From Tillus elongatus (taxonomy: Eukaryota > Arthropoda > Insecta > Coleoptera > Cleridae): a stretch of 64,000 bases of DNA. Where the stretch lies: contig OZ023265.1 in NCBI GenBank assembly GCA_964006375.1, forward strand, positions 15,421,252 through 15,485,251. The letters are read 5' to 3'. The position numbers and the translations under genes were made by a program. Positions 35,108 to 49,043 of this stretch are shown here, one piece after another. The number at the start of each line of letters is the position of its first letter. Position 1 is the first letter of the stretch. Below the pieces are notes generated by a model. That model saw only the letters and a program-made list of their open reading frames with translations, searched no databases and was not told the DNA's origin.

Positions 35108-35377
35108 CACAAATCGGAAAAGTCTAGGGATATTTTTAAATAATACAAATAAGGAAACAAATTGATTTTAGAATCGCTCAAATTGCACTTACGGTGTATG
35201 TATTTAACCGATCACTGAAACCATATGTTAATAAAAAAAAGTTAAAATGATATCAAAATGGATAAACCCGATATATGATAAAAGTACAATTTTTATATGT
35301 ACCGTTAAATTTTGTTTCGGATTCAGTCATTCCTTATTTGTTGTTTAGTAGCTGAATATAAAGTATTGTGCTTTACC

Positions 35378-35394
35378 GTGGAACGACGACATTT
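35378..35394 (+). pseudogene. Tc1-2 transposase N-terminal stub
   Basis: GTGGAACGACGACATTT reads (M)ERRHF, with the start ATG changed to GTG. It continues after LINE-A3 at 36426. Confidence 0.8.
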
Positions 35395-36425
35395 TCTTTT
35401 TTTCTTTTTTTATTTCAACAACACACCACGAGGGATTACAGCCTAAATACTATCGTACCGTGAGTGTAGACAAGAAGGAAAGAGGCAACTTGTTAATTCT
35501 GGACTTGAAAGCTTGGAGGTTCGGAGAAGGAAAAACATGTGCCGGAAAGAAGTTCCATAACTTGTAAGTCCTCGAGACAAAAAAGCGGGCATAACAAGAT
35601 GTGCTATATCTGGTGACCTGGACAGTAAATGGGTGCATTCGCTCTGTTCCCCTGGTAGATCTGTTGGGGGCAGCAGGTGGAGGAACTATGGAAGAAAGCT
35701 ACTCTGAGCAGTGCCCGTGCAGATATCTATTAAAGAGAGAGAGAGAGAGAGAGAGGTCACTAACGGCACGTCGGTGGGCAAGGGATGGCAGCCTTTGGGT
35801 GAGGGTAGTGTCACCGATTAGACGTATAGCTCTCTTCTAAATGGAGTCCAGGATAGCGAGTGTAGAGGCGGCAGCAGAACCCCAGATGTGGGAGCAGTAT
35901 TCGAGGTTTGGTCTTATTTGTGAAGTATATAAAGTATAGAGATTAGCTGGTGAAAAGTATTTGCGAGCCGGAAGAGGAAACCTAATTTCTTAGCAGCCGC
36001 TTCTGCAATCGATGTGACATGTTGGTGCCAATTGAGATTTCGATCCATAGAGATGCCAACAAGTGAAAATGACTCATTACTTTGAATACCTTGGTTGTTT
36101 ATTGTGATGGGTCTAGGGCTAGTGTATCTCTTATGAGAAAGAAAGCAAGACTGTGATTTGGTGGGGTTGAATTGTACAAGATTTCTACTTCCCCAGTCTA
36201 ATATTTTTTGGAGATCCACGGAGATAGAACACTCCATGAGTCTGCGATCCTCATCTAGTTGGACCAAAGAGACAGGCTTAGAATATTGTATATTGGAGTG
36301 GAGAGTGCTGTCGTCTGCGCAACTGTGAACTGGGTTGGATGTGCTAGAGAGCAGGTCATTGATGTAGAGAAGAAACAAAGTAGAGGCTAAAGCTAAACCT
36401 TGAGGAACTCCTGCATTAATTGGAT
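35395..36425 (-). pseudogene. LINE-A copy 3, nested in Tc1-2
   Basis: Minus strand. 5'-truncated at 36425, T-rich tail (the poly(A) complement) at 35395-35412, and a 6-bp duplication ACATTT at 35389-35394 and 36426-36431. RT segment: INAGVPQGLALASTLFLLYI, SCADDSTLHSN (YADD with Tyr to Cys), KILDWGSRNLVQFNPTKSQ, then a frameshift near 35915. The C terminus (RYSTSCYARFFVSRTYKLWN ... STLTVR) ends at 35450. A (GA)n tract at 35732-35753 corresponds to the (CT)n of copy 2. The palm-A Asp is missing through 5' truncation. Confidence 0.92.
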
Positions 36426-37394
36426 ACATTTGGTTTTAGACGAAATGCCACCAGCGGTAGGCCTTTTTCAAGCAGACATGCGACAGAATGAAGTAGCTGA
36501 GCGGATAGGTGTTTCCCAAAGTGTGATAAGTCGTTTATGGAGGCGCTTTAGGAAAACTGGCAGTCCGGCCGAGCAACATCCAGGACGAGGACGCCTTAAC
36601 TGCCTACAATTACGGAACCTGAATTGGTTACGACTCTGCAAAGGGCGCATAATGCAACGATTTTCCGAGATACTGTAAGAAATCGACTTCACGAAGCGAA
36701 CATCTCTATTAAACGTCCACTCAGATGTCCACCTATTTCCAGAAGCAGTCGCGCTTTGCGATTGGATTGGTGTCAAAATTAGATGAATTGGACTGAAGAT
36801 AACTGGGCTACAGTTTTATTCACAAACGAATCTAGGTTTGGTTTCCATCAGAATTCTCGTCAAATAAGGGTGTGGAGACGATCTGGAAATACGGAACGCT
36901 CAAGACATATTCAGGAAGTGTACACATACAGAGGTGGTACAATAATGGCATGGGACGGAATAATTATTGGCGGCAGACCTGAACTGGTTTTTTCAAATCG
37001 CTTCCTAACAGCTCAGCTATATCTGGGTACCATTATTCAACCCATCGTGCATCCATTTGCAAGCTCTGTGTGTCAAAACTACCGCCTAATGCATGATAAT
37101 GCCCGTCCACATACCGCACGCATCGTAACCAACTGGCTGGACAACGCAGGAATTGAAGTTTTACCATGGCCAGCACAATCCCCGGACCTGAATCCGATAG
37201 AGCCTGCCTGGGATATACTTCGGCGAAGAATTACTCTACATATGGGTAATATCAATATGGCGTTTACATTCCAGGAGCTTTTGACAGCAGAGTGGGCACG
37301 TTTACCACAAGGAGACCTTGACAATCTCATTTTGTCTATGAGCAATAGATGTAGAGCTGTAATTACTCAACGTGGAGGTCTTACTTTGTTTTAA
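36426..37394 (+). pseudogene. Tc1-2 transposase, main part
   Basis: Continues HLVLDEMP, then the helix-turn-helix MRQNEVAERIGVSQSVISRL, GRGR linker, frameshift near 36600, RNRLHEANISIKRPLRCPP, and a stop at 36780. From 36783: VLFTNESRFGFH (first catalytic Asp is Asn), YRGGTIMAWDGIII, MHDNARPHTARI (second Asp kept), SPDLNPIEPAWDIL (Glu kept; PDLN-PIE spacing of Tc1 type), end RCRAVITQRGGLTLF at 37394. Without its first catalytic Asp the protein could not cut DNA. The stop codon overlaps the left end of MLE-2. Confidence 0.92.
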
Positions 37395-39352
37395 ATTTTG
37401 CAGATGCATAAGGCTAACAAAATGACAGTTTTAAATGGATTTTGTAACCCTATAATGTTATCACAAGAGGGTGAAAAACCTACCCTTACATTATTTTTTA
37501 ACAGTACTTTTAATTGTGTGTACTTTTTTGTATTAAAAAAAATATTTAGAAAGAAGGATTCATGTAGCAACTTTTTTATGTCCTGACATTTTCTCATAAA
37601 ATTGTTAGTTTCATCACAAAAAAATTAAATATTACTCAGATTGATGTCGCATGAATTTACAAAGTGGTTGTTATTTGCTGAAAAATCAAGTACGCGGTAG
37701 GCTGTCAAATAACGTCATAATTACCCTAATATGTTAAAATGTATTGTTCTACCTTTTACTAATTTCCAAAAATTCATAATAAGAAACAACAACTATTGTA
37801 CTCCTATTTTATAATTAATAATTAACAAACTAAGAAACGAAAAGAAATATTAACAAAATGTCAATACGTATCATTATAATAAATGTTGAAAATGCCCCCT
37901 TTCGGAGAGAACGCATGACTCTAGTCTGTTTTTCATTGAACTTCGTATTCCATGAAAAATACCGGGTGTCTTTCTTATAATATCACATGATGCGATAATA
38001 CGATTTCTAAGGTCATCGATGTTTTCAACAGGACTTGAATAAACTAAAGTTTTCAGAAAAGCCCACAGGCAAAAATCCAACGATTCAATCCAGGAGATTG
38101 GGCAGGCCAGTTCTGTGGGCCTCCTCGACCTATCCAACGATTTGGGCAAACTTCGCTCAAGTAGTTACGGGCGTTGATACTAAAATGAGCCGGAGCCCTG
38201 TCGTGCATGTACCACATTTATTGCCTAATTTGTAAAGCAATATTTTCAAGAAGTAGGTGCAACTCTTCTTTGAGTAGATAACAGTACACTTCTCCATTTA
38301 GTCTTATCCGAGGAAAATATGGTCCAATTAAGTCATCACCAATGACAGCAAGCCATACATTTAATGAAAACTGGTGTTGAAAATGAGATTCCGTAATTTC
38401 GTGTGGGTTTTCTTCAGACCATATGTGGTTATTATGAAAAATTCTAATAGATTCTCATGAAAAGTTGGCCTCATCAGTAAATAAAATACGAGATAAGAAC
38501 TATGGAATTTGGGTGATCATTTGAAGCATCCATTGGCAAAAAATTAAACGAGGTATAAAATCACGAGCGCTTGAACTCGTTGGACATGGTAGGGATACAG
38601 TAGTTGTTCTTTTAACATTCTAAATACCGTGGAATAGCTGACATTTAAGACTTGAACGATTCTTCTTGTACTTGTATTAGGAGATTATTCAATTAAATTC
38701 AGGACAGCCTCTTCAAGTGCTACAGTTCTTACGTCTCTAGAACGCCCGCAATCGGCGGCCCTTCTTGAAATTTTTCTTTCTTCTTGCGGACTTTGATGAA
38801 TGCGTGCGAATATGCTGTGATGGGGTACAGTTCTATTTGGATTAAACTCAGCGTAGAGGCGCTGTGCTCTTAATCCATTGCCATTAGCACGGCCATATTC
38901 AAAATGCATATCTGCGATTTCGGAATTGGTATAATTTACCATTTTATTCACTTATTTGTTCTAAGTGTTTAAAAAATTCTCGATAGATTGACAACAACCA
39001 GAACAATTAATATTAGTGTAATTATGACGTTATTTGACAGCCTACCACGTACTTGATTTTTCAGCAAATAACAACCACTCTGTAAATTCATGTGACATCG
39101 ATGTGAGTAATATTTTATTTTTTTGTGATGAAACTAACAATTTTATTAGAAAATCTCAAGATCAAAAAAAGTTGCTAAATGAATCCTTCTTTCTAAATCT
39201 TTTTTTTTTAATAGAAAACGGTACACACAATAAAAAATACTGATAAAAAATAATGTAAGGGTGGTTTTTTTCACCCTCTTGTGATAACATTATAGGGTTA
39301 CAAAATCGATTTAAAACTGTCATTTTGTTAGCCTTTTGCATCTGCAAAATTT
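37393..39352 (-). mobile_element. MLE-2: mariner-like element with ~350-bp inverted repeats
   Basis: Left end AAATTTTGCAGATGC (37393) and right end GCATCTGCAAAATTT (39352). The arms 37393-37745 and 39005-39352 are inverted copies throughout (shared GTTATCACAAGAGGGTGA, GCTGAAAAATCAAGTAC, GACGTTATTTGACAGCC complement). Inserted at the end of the Tc1-2 transposase. Encodes the relic at 37874-38951. Confidence 0.9.
37874..38951 (-). pseudogene. MLE-2 transposase relic
   Basis: N terminus MVNYTNSEIADMHFEYGRAN (38942; helix-turn-helix of arthropod mariner-like elements), ...VLNLIE, then SPNTSTRR, VSYSTVFRMLKEQLLYPYHV in shifted frames. Catalytic block 1 ILFTDEANFS (about 38480) keeps Asp but is followed by a stop; block 2 MHDRAPAHF (about 38195) keeps Asp; block 3 SPGLN (about 38090) has Asp changed to Gly. 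C terminus ...SCVLSERGHFQHLL, stop 37874. About 359 codons, usual length. Several frameshifts and one lost catalytic residue make it dead. Confidence 0.88.
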
Positions 39353-39526
39353 CGTTTTTTTAAATTATTTCATAACGGAGAAATGTAATGAAACTTTTTT
39401 TTGCCAAAATTTCAAAGGGCTGTAACTTGGAGGAGAAGGGGTTCCAAGAAAAACTTTATAAAAAAGACACCCCTTATTTTTCGCCAAAGAATCACACTGT
39501 AAATTTTTCGCATCAATTTAGAAACA

Positions 39527-39636
<110 letters not shown>

Positions 39637-39799
39637 TTTGACAATCTTCTAGTTTCTTTGAGTAAAACATTTGATTTTATGTAATATTAAACACTTACAT
39701 ATACCGTAAATTTTTTGTTTCCCTCTTAAATCATATCAAGAAAAAAATACGTGTATTTTTAAAAATATCCCTAGACTTTTCCAATGTGTGTATAAGTAT

Positions 39800-39905
39800 T
39801 TTAACTGACCATGGAAATGTGTTCCAGAGGCCCTAATTCGCGCTCATCTAAAGACATTTTCCGAAAGTCTCACCATCGATACCGCGAAAATTCACTAATA
39901 GGGAC
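39800..39905 (+). repeat. Rep1 gamma block (l)
   Basis: AACTGACCATGGAAATGTG ... AGGCCCTAATTCGCGCTCAT ... GAAAATTCACTAATAGGG. Starts directly after Tc1-2. Confidence 0.7.
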
Positions 39906-40718
39906 TGGATAAGGTGTTTTATAATTTCGCATGACAGTTCGTGTAGTCAGCTTCATCTCTCTGTTTTGATCTAACCTTAATCGATGCATATTTCTTTTCT
40001 TAGTGCGCTTCAAAATTACCACAGTTTTTACTAACCGGAAAACCGAACAATTTCAAGGAAATATTTAAATTTGCACTAAGTGTTTGACATAAACAATGAA
40101 TCCGTGTGTTTTTGCAGTAAACACTCTACGAAAACCCCCTGTCCATGTATAATATGCAAATAGAAGGAACGTCGGAAAAGGCACGTTTTCACTAATTGAC
40201 TTCACATTATCTTGTATATTAGTCACAGAGGAAAAGCGGAAAGTCTACTGCTAAAAGAGAAAATTCGAATAATTCATCTTCAAAAGCACAAAGTTTGTTT
40301 AATTTTCCATGAACCCAGTTTATATTACGCAATCGAGCACCCTTTAATATTTCCAGTATATAAATCATACGGCATAAAGAATGAATCTCGTAAGCCGGTT
40401 TTTCAAATGAATTTTAATCCCTCTCACTATAAATTTACACTGTCTGACACTGGTTTAGCGATTTTCAATGAATAATTCCCAACAGATTTGAACTGTTTCA
40501 AGGTGTTGTGTAAATAAATATTCGCACGTTTTGCTTGAATGTGCCAAAATGTGTCACTTTATTTTCGCTGTTTTATAGCTTTTACCTATAGTCTAATATG
40601 ACTACTTGATAATATAAATATTATAATACTGTCAAAATATTTAGTGATAATGATAATAAAAGTTATTCACAAAAATAAATATGCATGTTAGCAACTATTA
40701 AGCCTACGCATGTTTTTT

Positions 40719-40721
<3 letters not shown>
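39906..40721. other. Unassigned DNA
   Basis: Contains an 87-codon frame at 40212-40475 with no recognised domain. Nothing else seen. Confidence 0.35.

Positions 40722-40804
<83 letters not shown>
40722..40804. repeat. (TA)n microsatellite
   Basis: About 41 units in otherwise unassigned DNA; no Rep1 blocks on either side. Confidence 0.98.
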
Positions 40805-42348
<1,544 letters not shown>

Positions 42349-42833
42349 ATAAAATGTTTATTTACCCACCTAAAGTACAATTTTAGTAATATCAATCACA
42401 ATTTTAACAATTACAAAGATCTTAACATGATTATGTAAACTACTAATTGCTAACATCCGAAGGCAAATTAAACATAAGAGAGAGAGAGAGAAAGAGAGAG
42501 AGAGAAAGATTCGCAAAAGCGAACCTGCATGCGGGCTATTATATCTCCTTATACTTTTATAAACAAAAATTTGCCCACAACGTGCCACAAAAACCTATAT
42601 ATAAAATAATTTTACAATAGTGTACGCAACCTAAAGTATCGCACACTTACACGCTCTCAAATCACCGGTGTAACTCAGACCAGCACAATTATAGCCACAC
42701 ATTAACACATTTGAACAGCACACGTACCAACTGACACACATACGGGAAATAAAAGCAGTAATGAATACAATAAGTAACAGAGAACACATATCAGACGCAC
42801 ACTTCCATAAACTGACATACCTGTGTACCTCAA
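42349..42833 (-). other. LINE-B 3' UTR with (GA)n tract
   Basis: Follows the LINE-B stop on the minus strand; contains an AG-rich tract at 42478-42510 and ends in AATAAACATTTTATTATATA at the compound microsatellite. Confidence 0.5.
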
Positions 42834-45072
42834 CTAGGAAATCTGTGATAAAGAGTTGAAATAAAGTCCAGTATCTATCAATCGGTGGGCCTCTTGTCTG
42901 ATCATTTGAACAATCCACAACTTAATTTTACGTTTGAAAAGAAAAAGAGAGTTCAACTTTTTTAAAGATTCTGGTAGAAGATTGTATATTTTTGGAGCAA
43001 GGTAAGTATAAGACCGCTGTCCAATAGTCTTCTGCATAGTGGGAACATTAAGGCAACTTACTTTATGCCTCGTTCCATAGACATGGTCTATGCGAGTGGA
43101 AGCATTAACATTTTTTTCTAGTATGGATCAGAAGCGCTAGGATGTAAGTCTGTCTTGGATCTATAATTCCTAACTCCCTAAATAGCGCATCACTAGGGTA
43201 AACAAAGCACCTGTTGTAGACAATTTTCAATATCCACTTCTGGATCACTTCCAGCCTCCTATAGAAACAGCCCGCCACACCACCCCAAGCAATAATCCCA
43301 TAGCTAATATGAGCATGCACCAATGCATAGTATACGCTCCTCAGATGATCCAAGTCAAGGAATTTTCTTAAGTAATTAAATTTGTAAGTTAAACACCTCA
43401 ACTTACCGACCAATTCGTTAACATGGACATCCCATTTCATGTGGCCGTCCATGATCACCCCAAGGTATTTAATCGTTGAACTGGAGGACAGCGTCATGTC
43501 ACAGCCATTATATCTAAACGATATGTCTGTAAAGTCAGGAAGGTGAGATCTGTAACTAGCATACGGTGAAAATTTTGTTTTGTCCATCTTCATTGTCAAA
43601 AGCTTTTCACTAAAATAATCCAGCAAAATGGGAAGTTCACGTTGTATTGTGTTTCTCAAAGTTGTCCAACTACTACCCCTGTAAAACACGACGGTATCAT
43701 CAGCGAAACTGGTAAGGTCACCTGATATTGGTAGTTCGAATAAAGAATTTATGTATATAACAAACAATAACGACTCCAAAAATGTCACCTGAGGCACCCC
43801 GAAACGTACAGTTCTCATCCCTCTCATCGTACCATCTATGAACACACACTGCTCTCTATCAGATAGGTAAACTGTCAAACAATCCAAGAGCAGTGCCTCT
43901 TATTCCAACGCTTTCCAAGGTCTCTAACAGATCTGGATGACTGACCGTATCGAACGCCTTGGCTAAATCAATGTAGATGCATATCGATGGTTCTGCTTCA
44001 TCCATGGCTTTGTAAATTTTACCTGCTAAATCTGCAATTGCATCTTGCGTAGAGCGACCCTCTTGAAAACCAAACTGACATTCTGATATTAATTTGTACT
44101 TATGGACAAAACTATGCAACCTTTTTTTTATATATTTTTTCAACGATCTTAGATATATTTGAGATCAGAGAAATTGGTCTGTAGTTGGAAATATCCAACC
44201 TATCTCCAGATTTGAAAACAGGTTTAATTACCTCTGTTTTCAGAATTTTGGGGAAAACACCACTCTCCAAAACCAAACCAGATATATATGACATTGGTTC
44301 CACCAGATATTTAGAACAAGTTTGATGGTATATGCACCAATACGGTCATTTCCGGGAGATGTGTTAGTTTTTAGTCCACCTATTATTTCTTCAAGCTCAA
44401 GTTTATTCAAATATATGCTGTTTTTGATAGATTTATGTGTTGCTTTTTCTCCTGATCTATTAATTCGTTTCGCCAGCTTTACACCCACTTCGGCAAAATA
44501 ACTGTTAAATGTTTCAGAGATAATATCTCTTTCTTTGATGATTCTTCCATTCTCCTTAATTTCCGTTATCTCGGTGAGTTTGTTCTTCGATGCGATACTA
44601 TTTATACACTTCCACATCTGTTTAGAACAAATTTTGTTTTTATTGATTTCGTGCTTATAGAAATCACATTTGGCTTTCTTTATCAGATCACCGAGAACAT
44701 TTCTATACGCTCTAAACTCTGTTTGGAGAGCGAGGTCGAAAGGTATTTTCTGAAGGGCTGTATACATCTTGTTTTTTGTCTCTAAGGACTGTGTTAAACC
44801 TTCTGTTATCCAAGGATTTATTTTTATGTTTACTTTCTTAACTTCTATTTTTCGGCTGCAACCTTCAATTATCTGTCTCAATTTGTTAACAAAAGACTCT
44901 GTAGCACAATTTGAATCCTGACTACAGTAAACGTCAAGCCAACTCTCACGCTTTAGTTCATCTTTCAACTTCTTATAGTCAATAAACGACTTAAACGACC
45001 TTACCTGTCTATCGTGTTCCTTAGCAGTCTGAAATCCCATCCAAGAAGAACAGAATAATGATCGGTCAGTGT

Positions 45073-45075
<3 letters not shown>
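42834..45075 (-). pseudogene. LINE-B: jockey/CR1-type LINE reverse transcriptase relic
   Basis: Pre-RT region (SFIDYKKLKDELKRESWLDV, NPWITEGLTQSLETKNKMYT, ISETFNSYFAEVGVKLAKRI, TNTSPGNDRIGAYTIK) 45060-44290; GVFPKILKTEVIKPVFKSGD and NYRPISLISNISKIVEK about 44255-44120; FGFQEGRSTQDAIADL and IYIDLAKAFDTVSH (palm-A Asp kept) about 44070-43940; GVPQVTFLE in place of GVPQGTVLG, and SFADDTVVFYRG intact at about 43695. The thumb/C-terminal region (IKYLGVIMDGHMKWDVHV, SYGIIAWGG) and tail KTIGQRSYTYLAPKIYNLLP end at 42834. Frameshifts near 44300, 44140, 43890 and 43100. The 5' end merges into (TA)n at 45076; the endonuclease is absent. Confidence 0.92.

Positions 45076-45164
<89 letters not shown>
45076..45164. 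repeat. (TA)n microsatellite between two LINEs
   Basis: About 44 units. LINE-B (minus) begins immediately to the left, LINE-C (plus) about 20 bases to the right. Confidence 0.98.
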
Positions 45165-45165
<1 letters not shown>

Positions 45166-45184
45166 TCAATATGTAAATGAAAGA

Positions 45185-46310
45185 ATGGACCTCAATTACA
45201 TTGTGGTGACCTTATTTTTTGACCTGTCTCGTGCCTTTGACACAGTAAATCCTTCTTTTGTTAAGGAGAAGATGTGGGCGTTGGGAATAAGAGGCACTTG
45301 CAACGACCTTCTACTTTACTATCTCACCAACAGACAGTTACTCGTAAAAGCGAATAATATTAATTCCCAAAGATATAGTGTAAGTATAAGCACACCCCAG
45401 GGAAGTGTCATTGGCCCACTTTTCTTTACATTCTATGTGAACGATTTGGCGCAATTTATACAAAACGGAAAAGTCTTCATGTACGCCGATGGCACTTATA
45501 TTGTTGTCTACGGCAAGACGGTGGAGGAAATTGAATTAAAATTGAAATCAGTAGTACAATCTTTTGATGAATTGTGTTATAGAAATCGACTAGTTTTAAA
45601 CTATGACAAGACTTTTTCTCTTGGAATGCATAACTGCCACCGAAGAAAGAGGATGTGCGACAGAACTATTTTGGTGAAATGAAAAATGCGGTGCAATTTA
45701 AAAAGGTGACAACATTTCTGGGTGTTAGAATTGACAGTAGCCTGTTGTATATAGACCAGATCGATCACGTGTGCAAGTAAATAAATTGCGCGTTTCATGC
45801 AATTCTGATGCTTAAAGATTCCTTAAGCTCGGAACATCTTCTAAAAGTCTATTAGCGGCTGTATATTCACATCTGAGTTACGGTATCGTTATCTAAGGAC
45901 AATCATCGGACTGCCATTGAATATTTGTGCTACAGAAACGAATCCTGAGGTTAATATACAATCTACCTTATGGGCACTTTTGTCGTGACATCTTTAAGAA
46001 AAATAACATTATGACGGTACCATCACTTTATTTGTTTCATCTTACATTCATAAAAACAAGAGAAAATTTGTTTTCAACTAGGATTTTCATGGGTACAACA
46101 CTCGTGAAAAAGATACTTTTCACCTGATGAAATGTCACCATTCTTTTTTTAGGAAGTCGCTATGTTATGCGGGTTGCCTTTTGTACAACCAGCTGCCTTG
46201 TTCTCTGAAGAACACAAATTGAACAAAAAAATTTATAAAGCAACTAAAGGTTGCTTTAATTACTCATAGTTTTTATAGTTTGAGTGAATTTTGTGAAGCT
46301 GCACTGTGAA
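45185..46310 (+). pseudogene. LINE-C: RT relic of a different LINE family
   Basis: Starts inside the RT: LFFDLSRAFDTVNPSFVKEK (palm-A Asp kept), LLLYYLTNRQLLVKANN, ISTPQGSVIGPLFFTFYVND, then MYADGTYIVV where YADD has become YADG. Frame shifts at about 45680 to VTTFLGVRIDSSLLY; further shifts lead to QKRILRLIYNLPYGHFCRDI (45930) and a tail ...CHHSFFRKSLCYAGCLLYNQ ending near 46310. Sequence clearly differs from LINE-A and LINE-B. Dead by the catalytic change and frameshifts. Confidence 0.88.
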
Positions 46311-46524
46311 CGTATGTTTTTTGTTGTGATGTGAAGTTCGTTAGATCTTAGATTTTTGGGCACGTATCTTTGATAAGTTGTGGTACGTTTTTTATCTTTT
46401 TTATCTTGTAAGTTTTTGATTTGTCCGATTTACAATAATTGTAACTAAAGGACCAAATGAATATTATATATATGAGCGTTAAAATTATAGAATAGTTTTA
46501 TTGTGGTTTGACGAAATGTTCGGG
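46311..46524. other. Probable LINE-C 3' UTR / unassigned
   Basis: TG-rich, no coding sequence; no clear poly(A) tail recognised. Confidence 0.3.
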
Positions 46525-46570
46525 ACGCAGCAAGTGCGTCATTGTAGTGAATTTTCATAAGAATAATATA
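46525..46570 (+). repeat. Solo Rep1 alpha terminus
   Basis: ACGCAGCAAGTGCGTCATTG then TAGTGAATTTTCATAAGAAT; same subfamily as 28346. Confidence 0.8.
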
Positions 46571-48840
46571 TTATAGTAATTTAGCCTTATATTAAAAGTT
46601 ATAAAACATTACTTTATTTAATTAGGAACAAATGGGGTAAAGAGGGGCAAGCAAAAACATGATCTCTAACATAAATATTTATACGGTAATTTGGACACAA
46701 AAAACTTAAACAAAACCATTCATAAACAGGAAATATACTCAACAAAAAATGCACTAGAAAGCTGAGAAAATTACCGTGGTTCATGTATTGAGGGTGATTG
46801 TATGCATGCAGAAGGGGAACAAGAAGCCCCAGGACGAAGGGGGTTTCTGGCCCCTCACCCAAAAACACGGGGGTTCTTCTTCCGCTTGTGCATACATACA
46901 ACTACCTGCAGAGCATAAAGCACAAGAAAAATTCCTTGGGAGCAACCCCCAAGATAGTTACTGGACAGGTTAGACAGAGTTTAAAGGAGGTGTTGCTGCA
47001 AAAGGTGAAAACCTTTCAAAGTCGGACTAAATGGTTTTTTAGCCTTCCCGCTCATATTTCCTCCACGATTATCACCCCTATTCATTTGTGGGCCTTTAAC
47101 TTTCTTGGGAGTTGTTTGCGTTAAATTTTCCTTGTGGCTTGTGCATCCAAGGAGAGTTATAAGCATGTTTCTGAAAAAAAATCCTAAAAACCCTCCATTC
47201 AGTAAAGTGTAAATTTACCGAAACACATTCCACTTCGTCGCCTATAATGTCTTTTTCAGATAATATCGAATACAGCACTAAAGTTCATAAATTCACTTGC
47301 TGCTTCATTTCTTTTTTATTTTTATATTACATATATAAGCACAAACTAAGTAAGTATAATAAGGGGAGCCCTTAATTACATTGGGGCTACACAAGCTTCA
47401 AAGTAGAGAAGACATTTAGACCGTGTATAATTGTATGCACACAACAAATTAGTAAAATACATTTCTAAAATCTAATAAAAAACAACAGTTTTCCGATATT
47501 ATTTTAAATAAACCAATAGGAATACGTTTCTCAATTCGCGAGGCTATGAATCTAGCTTTTGTCCAAGACTACACTGAAATATGGTCGACGGCAAACAGGC
47601 AACTTTTAAATTAAGCTAGACAGACTTGGACGGTTAACAAACGTAGGTATGTCTAATTTTAAGCAGGAGACTGTACCTCTTTAAAACATACAATATGAGA
47701 AATAGGGAAGTGCGCGTTAAAGTGCTATTTGTTAAAAAAATATTGACCAACTAACCTGCCAAAGCATCGATAATAAAAATAGTGGATCTTGTAACTTATC
47801 TATGAGTATCGTTCTTATTTTGTAAGCAGGTTTTGATACTTACAAAGAACATTGACGCCCGTGGTACTAACTTTAACACAACGAACCTAACAAATGTTGT
47901 CTTCCGCACGGAGACAAACAATAAAAATGCCGATTCTGTTACTATTACCACATAATGTTTTTAGTTCAATTTTTACTACTAATTACTAATTTAATCAGTT
48001 ATTTCCTTCGTTTGTACAATAATAATAATGTCTGTGGGGTCCTCTTTTTGTGGCTTAATTAAGAAACATTAAGAACCGAGTGTCATTTACTCCCAATTTT
48101 CATTCATAACCATCTTTGGGTATTTACTTTCAATATTTATATGAATGTTTAATATGCTTTTTGCACGTGTAGAAAACATAAATATGATTAAATCTTTAAT
48201 TAGCTTTGCTTTAAAACCATCAACGTTTGTGAAATTTTCTCTTATTCTTATCCGGGATAACTCGATTAGAAACTAACGACTGAATTTGAAAAATTCAGAA
48301 TGACTTCATCAAGATGACTCTGGAAGTAAGGCATCAGCTACGTACGTTCCCTGTAAAATATGTAATATAATGACGTCAGGGGTGATATGCTCTCCTGAGT
48401 TATCTCAGAGATGTCTCCAGGCGTTAACGTGTACAGGAACAAAGAGGATGAAGTCATCTGAACAGTTGCAATGCCCCTGTAATCCTACGGAGGAATGAAC
48501 TAGACTTGGCGCTTAACGGTGGAATGCAGAATGTTGATCTTATATTAAACTGGAAAATATTAAACGTCAAGAAAATACAAAATGCAAAATAATGCGCGCG
48601 TTCCTAATTGTATCATTTTATTTACATTCCCATGGTTAATATCGTGGCGCAACAGAAACGCAAATTTTTATATACCTAAAATCAGCTTTCGCTTTTAGAG
48701 AATTTTCGTTGAAAAAAATATTTTTTTTGGAAAAGGCTCGGACTATACAAGGTATTTAAAAACTCCTACAAATTAGCGTATATTAAGACCCCCGAAACCC
48801 ATCGACTGGATCAACTTCAATCCTTATAGCTAATAAGTAC
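46571..48840. other. Unassigned DNA
   Basis: 46780-47170 is less AT-rich and open in several frames on both strands (up to 108 codons), but I recognise no domain. 47290-48840 shows no feature. Confidence 0.35.
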
Positions 48841-48905
48841 AAGCCAAGACCTGGCAATGGTTTCGCTAACAAAGTTAGCGTCATCAGAGGGATGAATAAA
48901 CTAAG
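48841..48905 (-). other. Hammerhead-ribozyme-like core, best match
   Basis: Minus strand CTGATGA (48888-48882), one extra C, stem GCTAAC-TTT-GTTAGC, GAAA, then CC-ATTGCCA-GG-T-C. This fits conserved core, helix II, the three bases before helix III, a very short helix III (A-U, C-G, C-G) and the cleavage-site C. Helix I is not evident and the extra C after CTGATGA departs from the consensus. Short-helix-III hammerheads are known from Penelope-like elements. Confidence 0.45.
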
Positions 48906-49043
48906 CGAATAAAAACTAGAACCACTATTTATATGTTAGTTACCAAGCAGTTACGATCAGCGTCCTCTAGGAAGATATACAACAGACCCCCCCCCTTTTA
49001 AATCTTAGATCCCTGTAACTAAAATTGGAAACCTGCTTTTGTA

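Noticed and set aside
42631..42918. 95-codon minus-strand frame with Cys-rich tail
   Set aside because: Alternate frame overlapping the end and 3' UTR of LINE-B; the homologous tail of other LINEs is in the neighbouring frame.
46776..46930. Long RNA hairpin formed by TGTATGCATGCAGAAGG and CTTGTGCATACATACA
   Set aside because: Pairing is interrupted by several mismatches and the arms are short; not convincing by eye.
46614..47124. Overlapping frames of about 95-108 codons on both strands
   Set aside because: Open on both strands with low similarity to anything known and no start context or splice signals; more likely a GC-richer patch than a gene.
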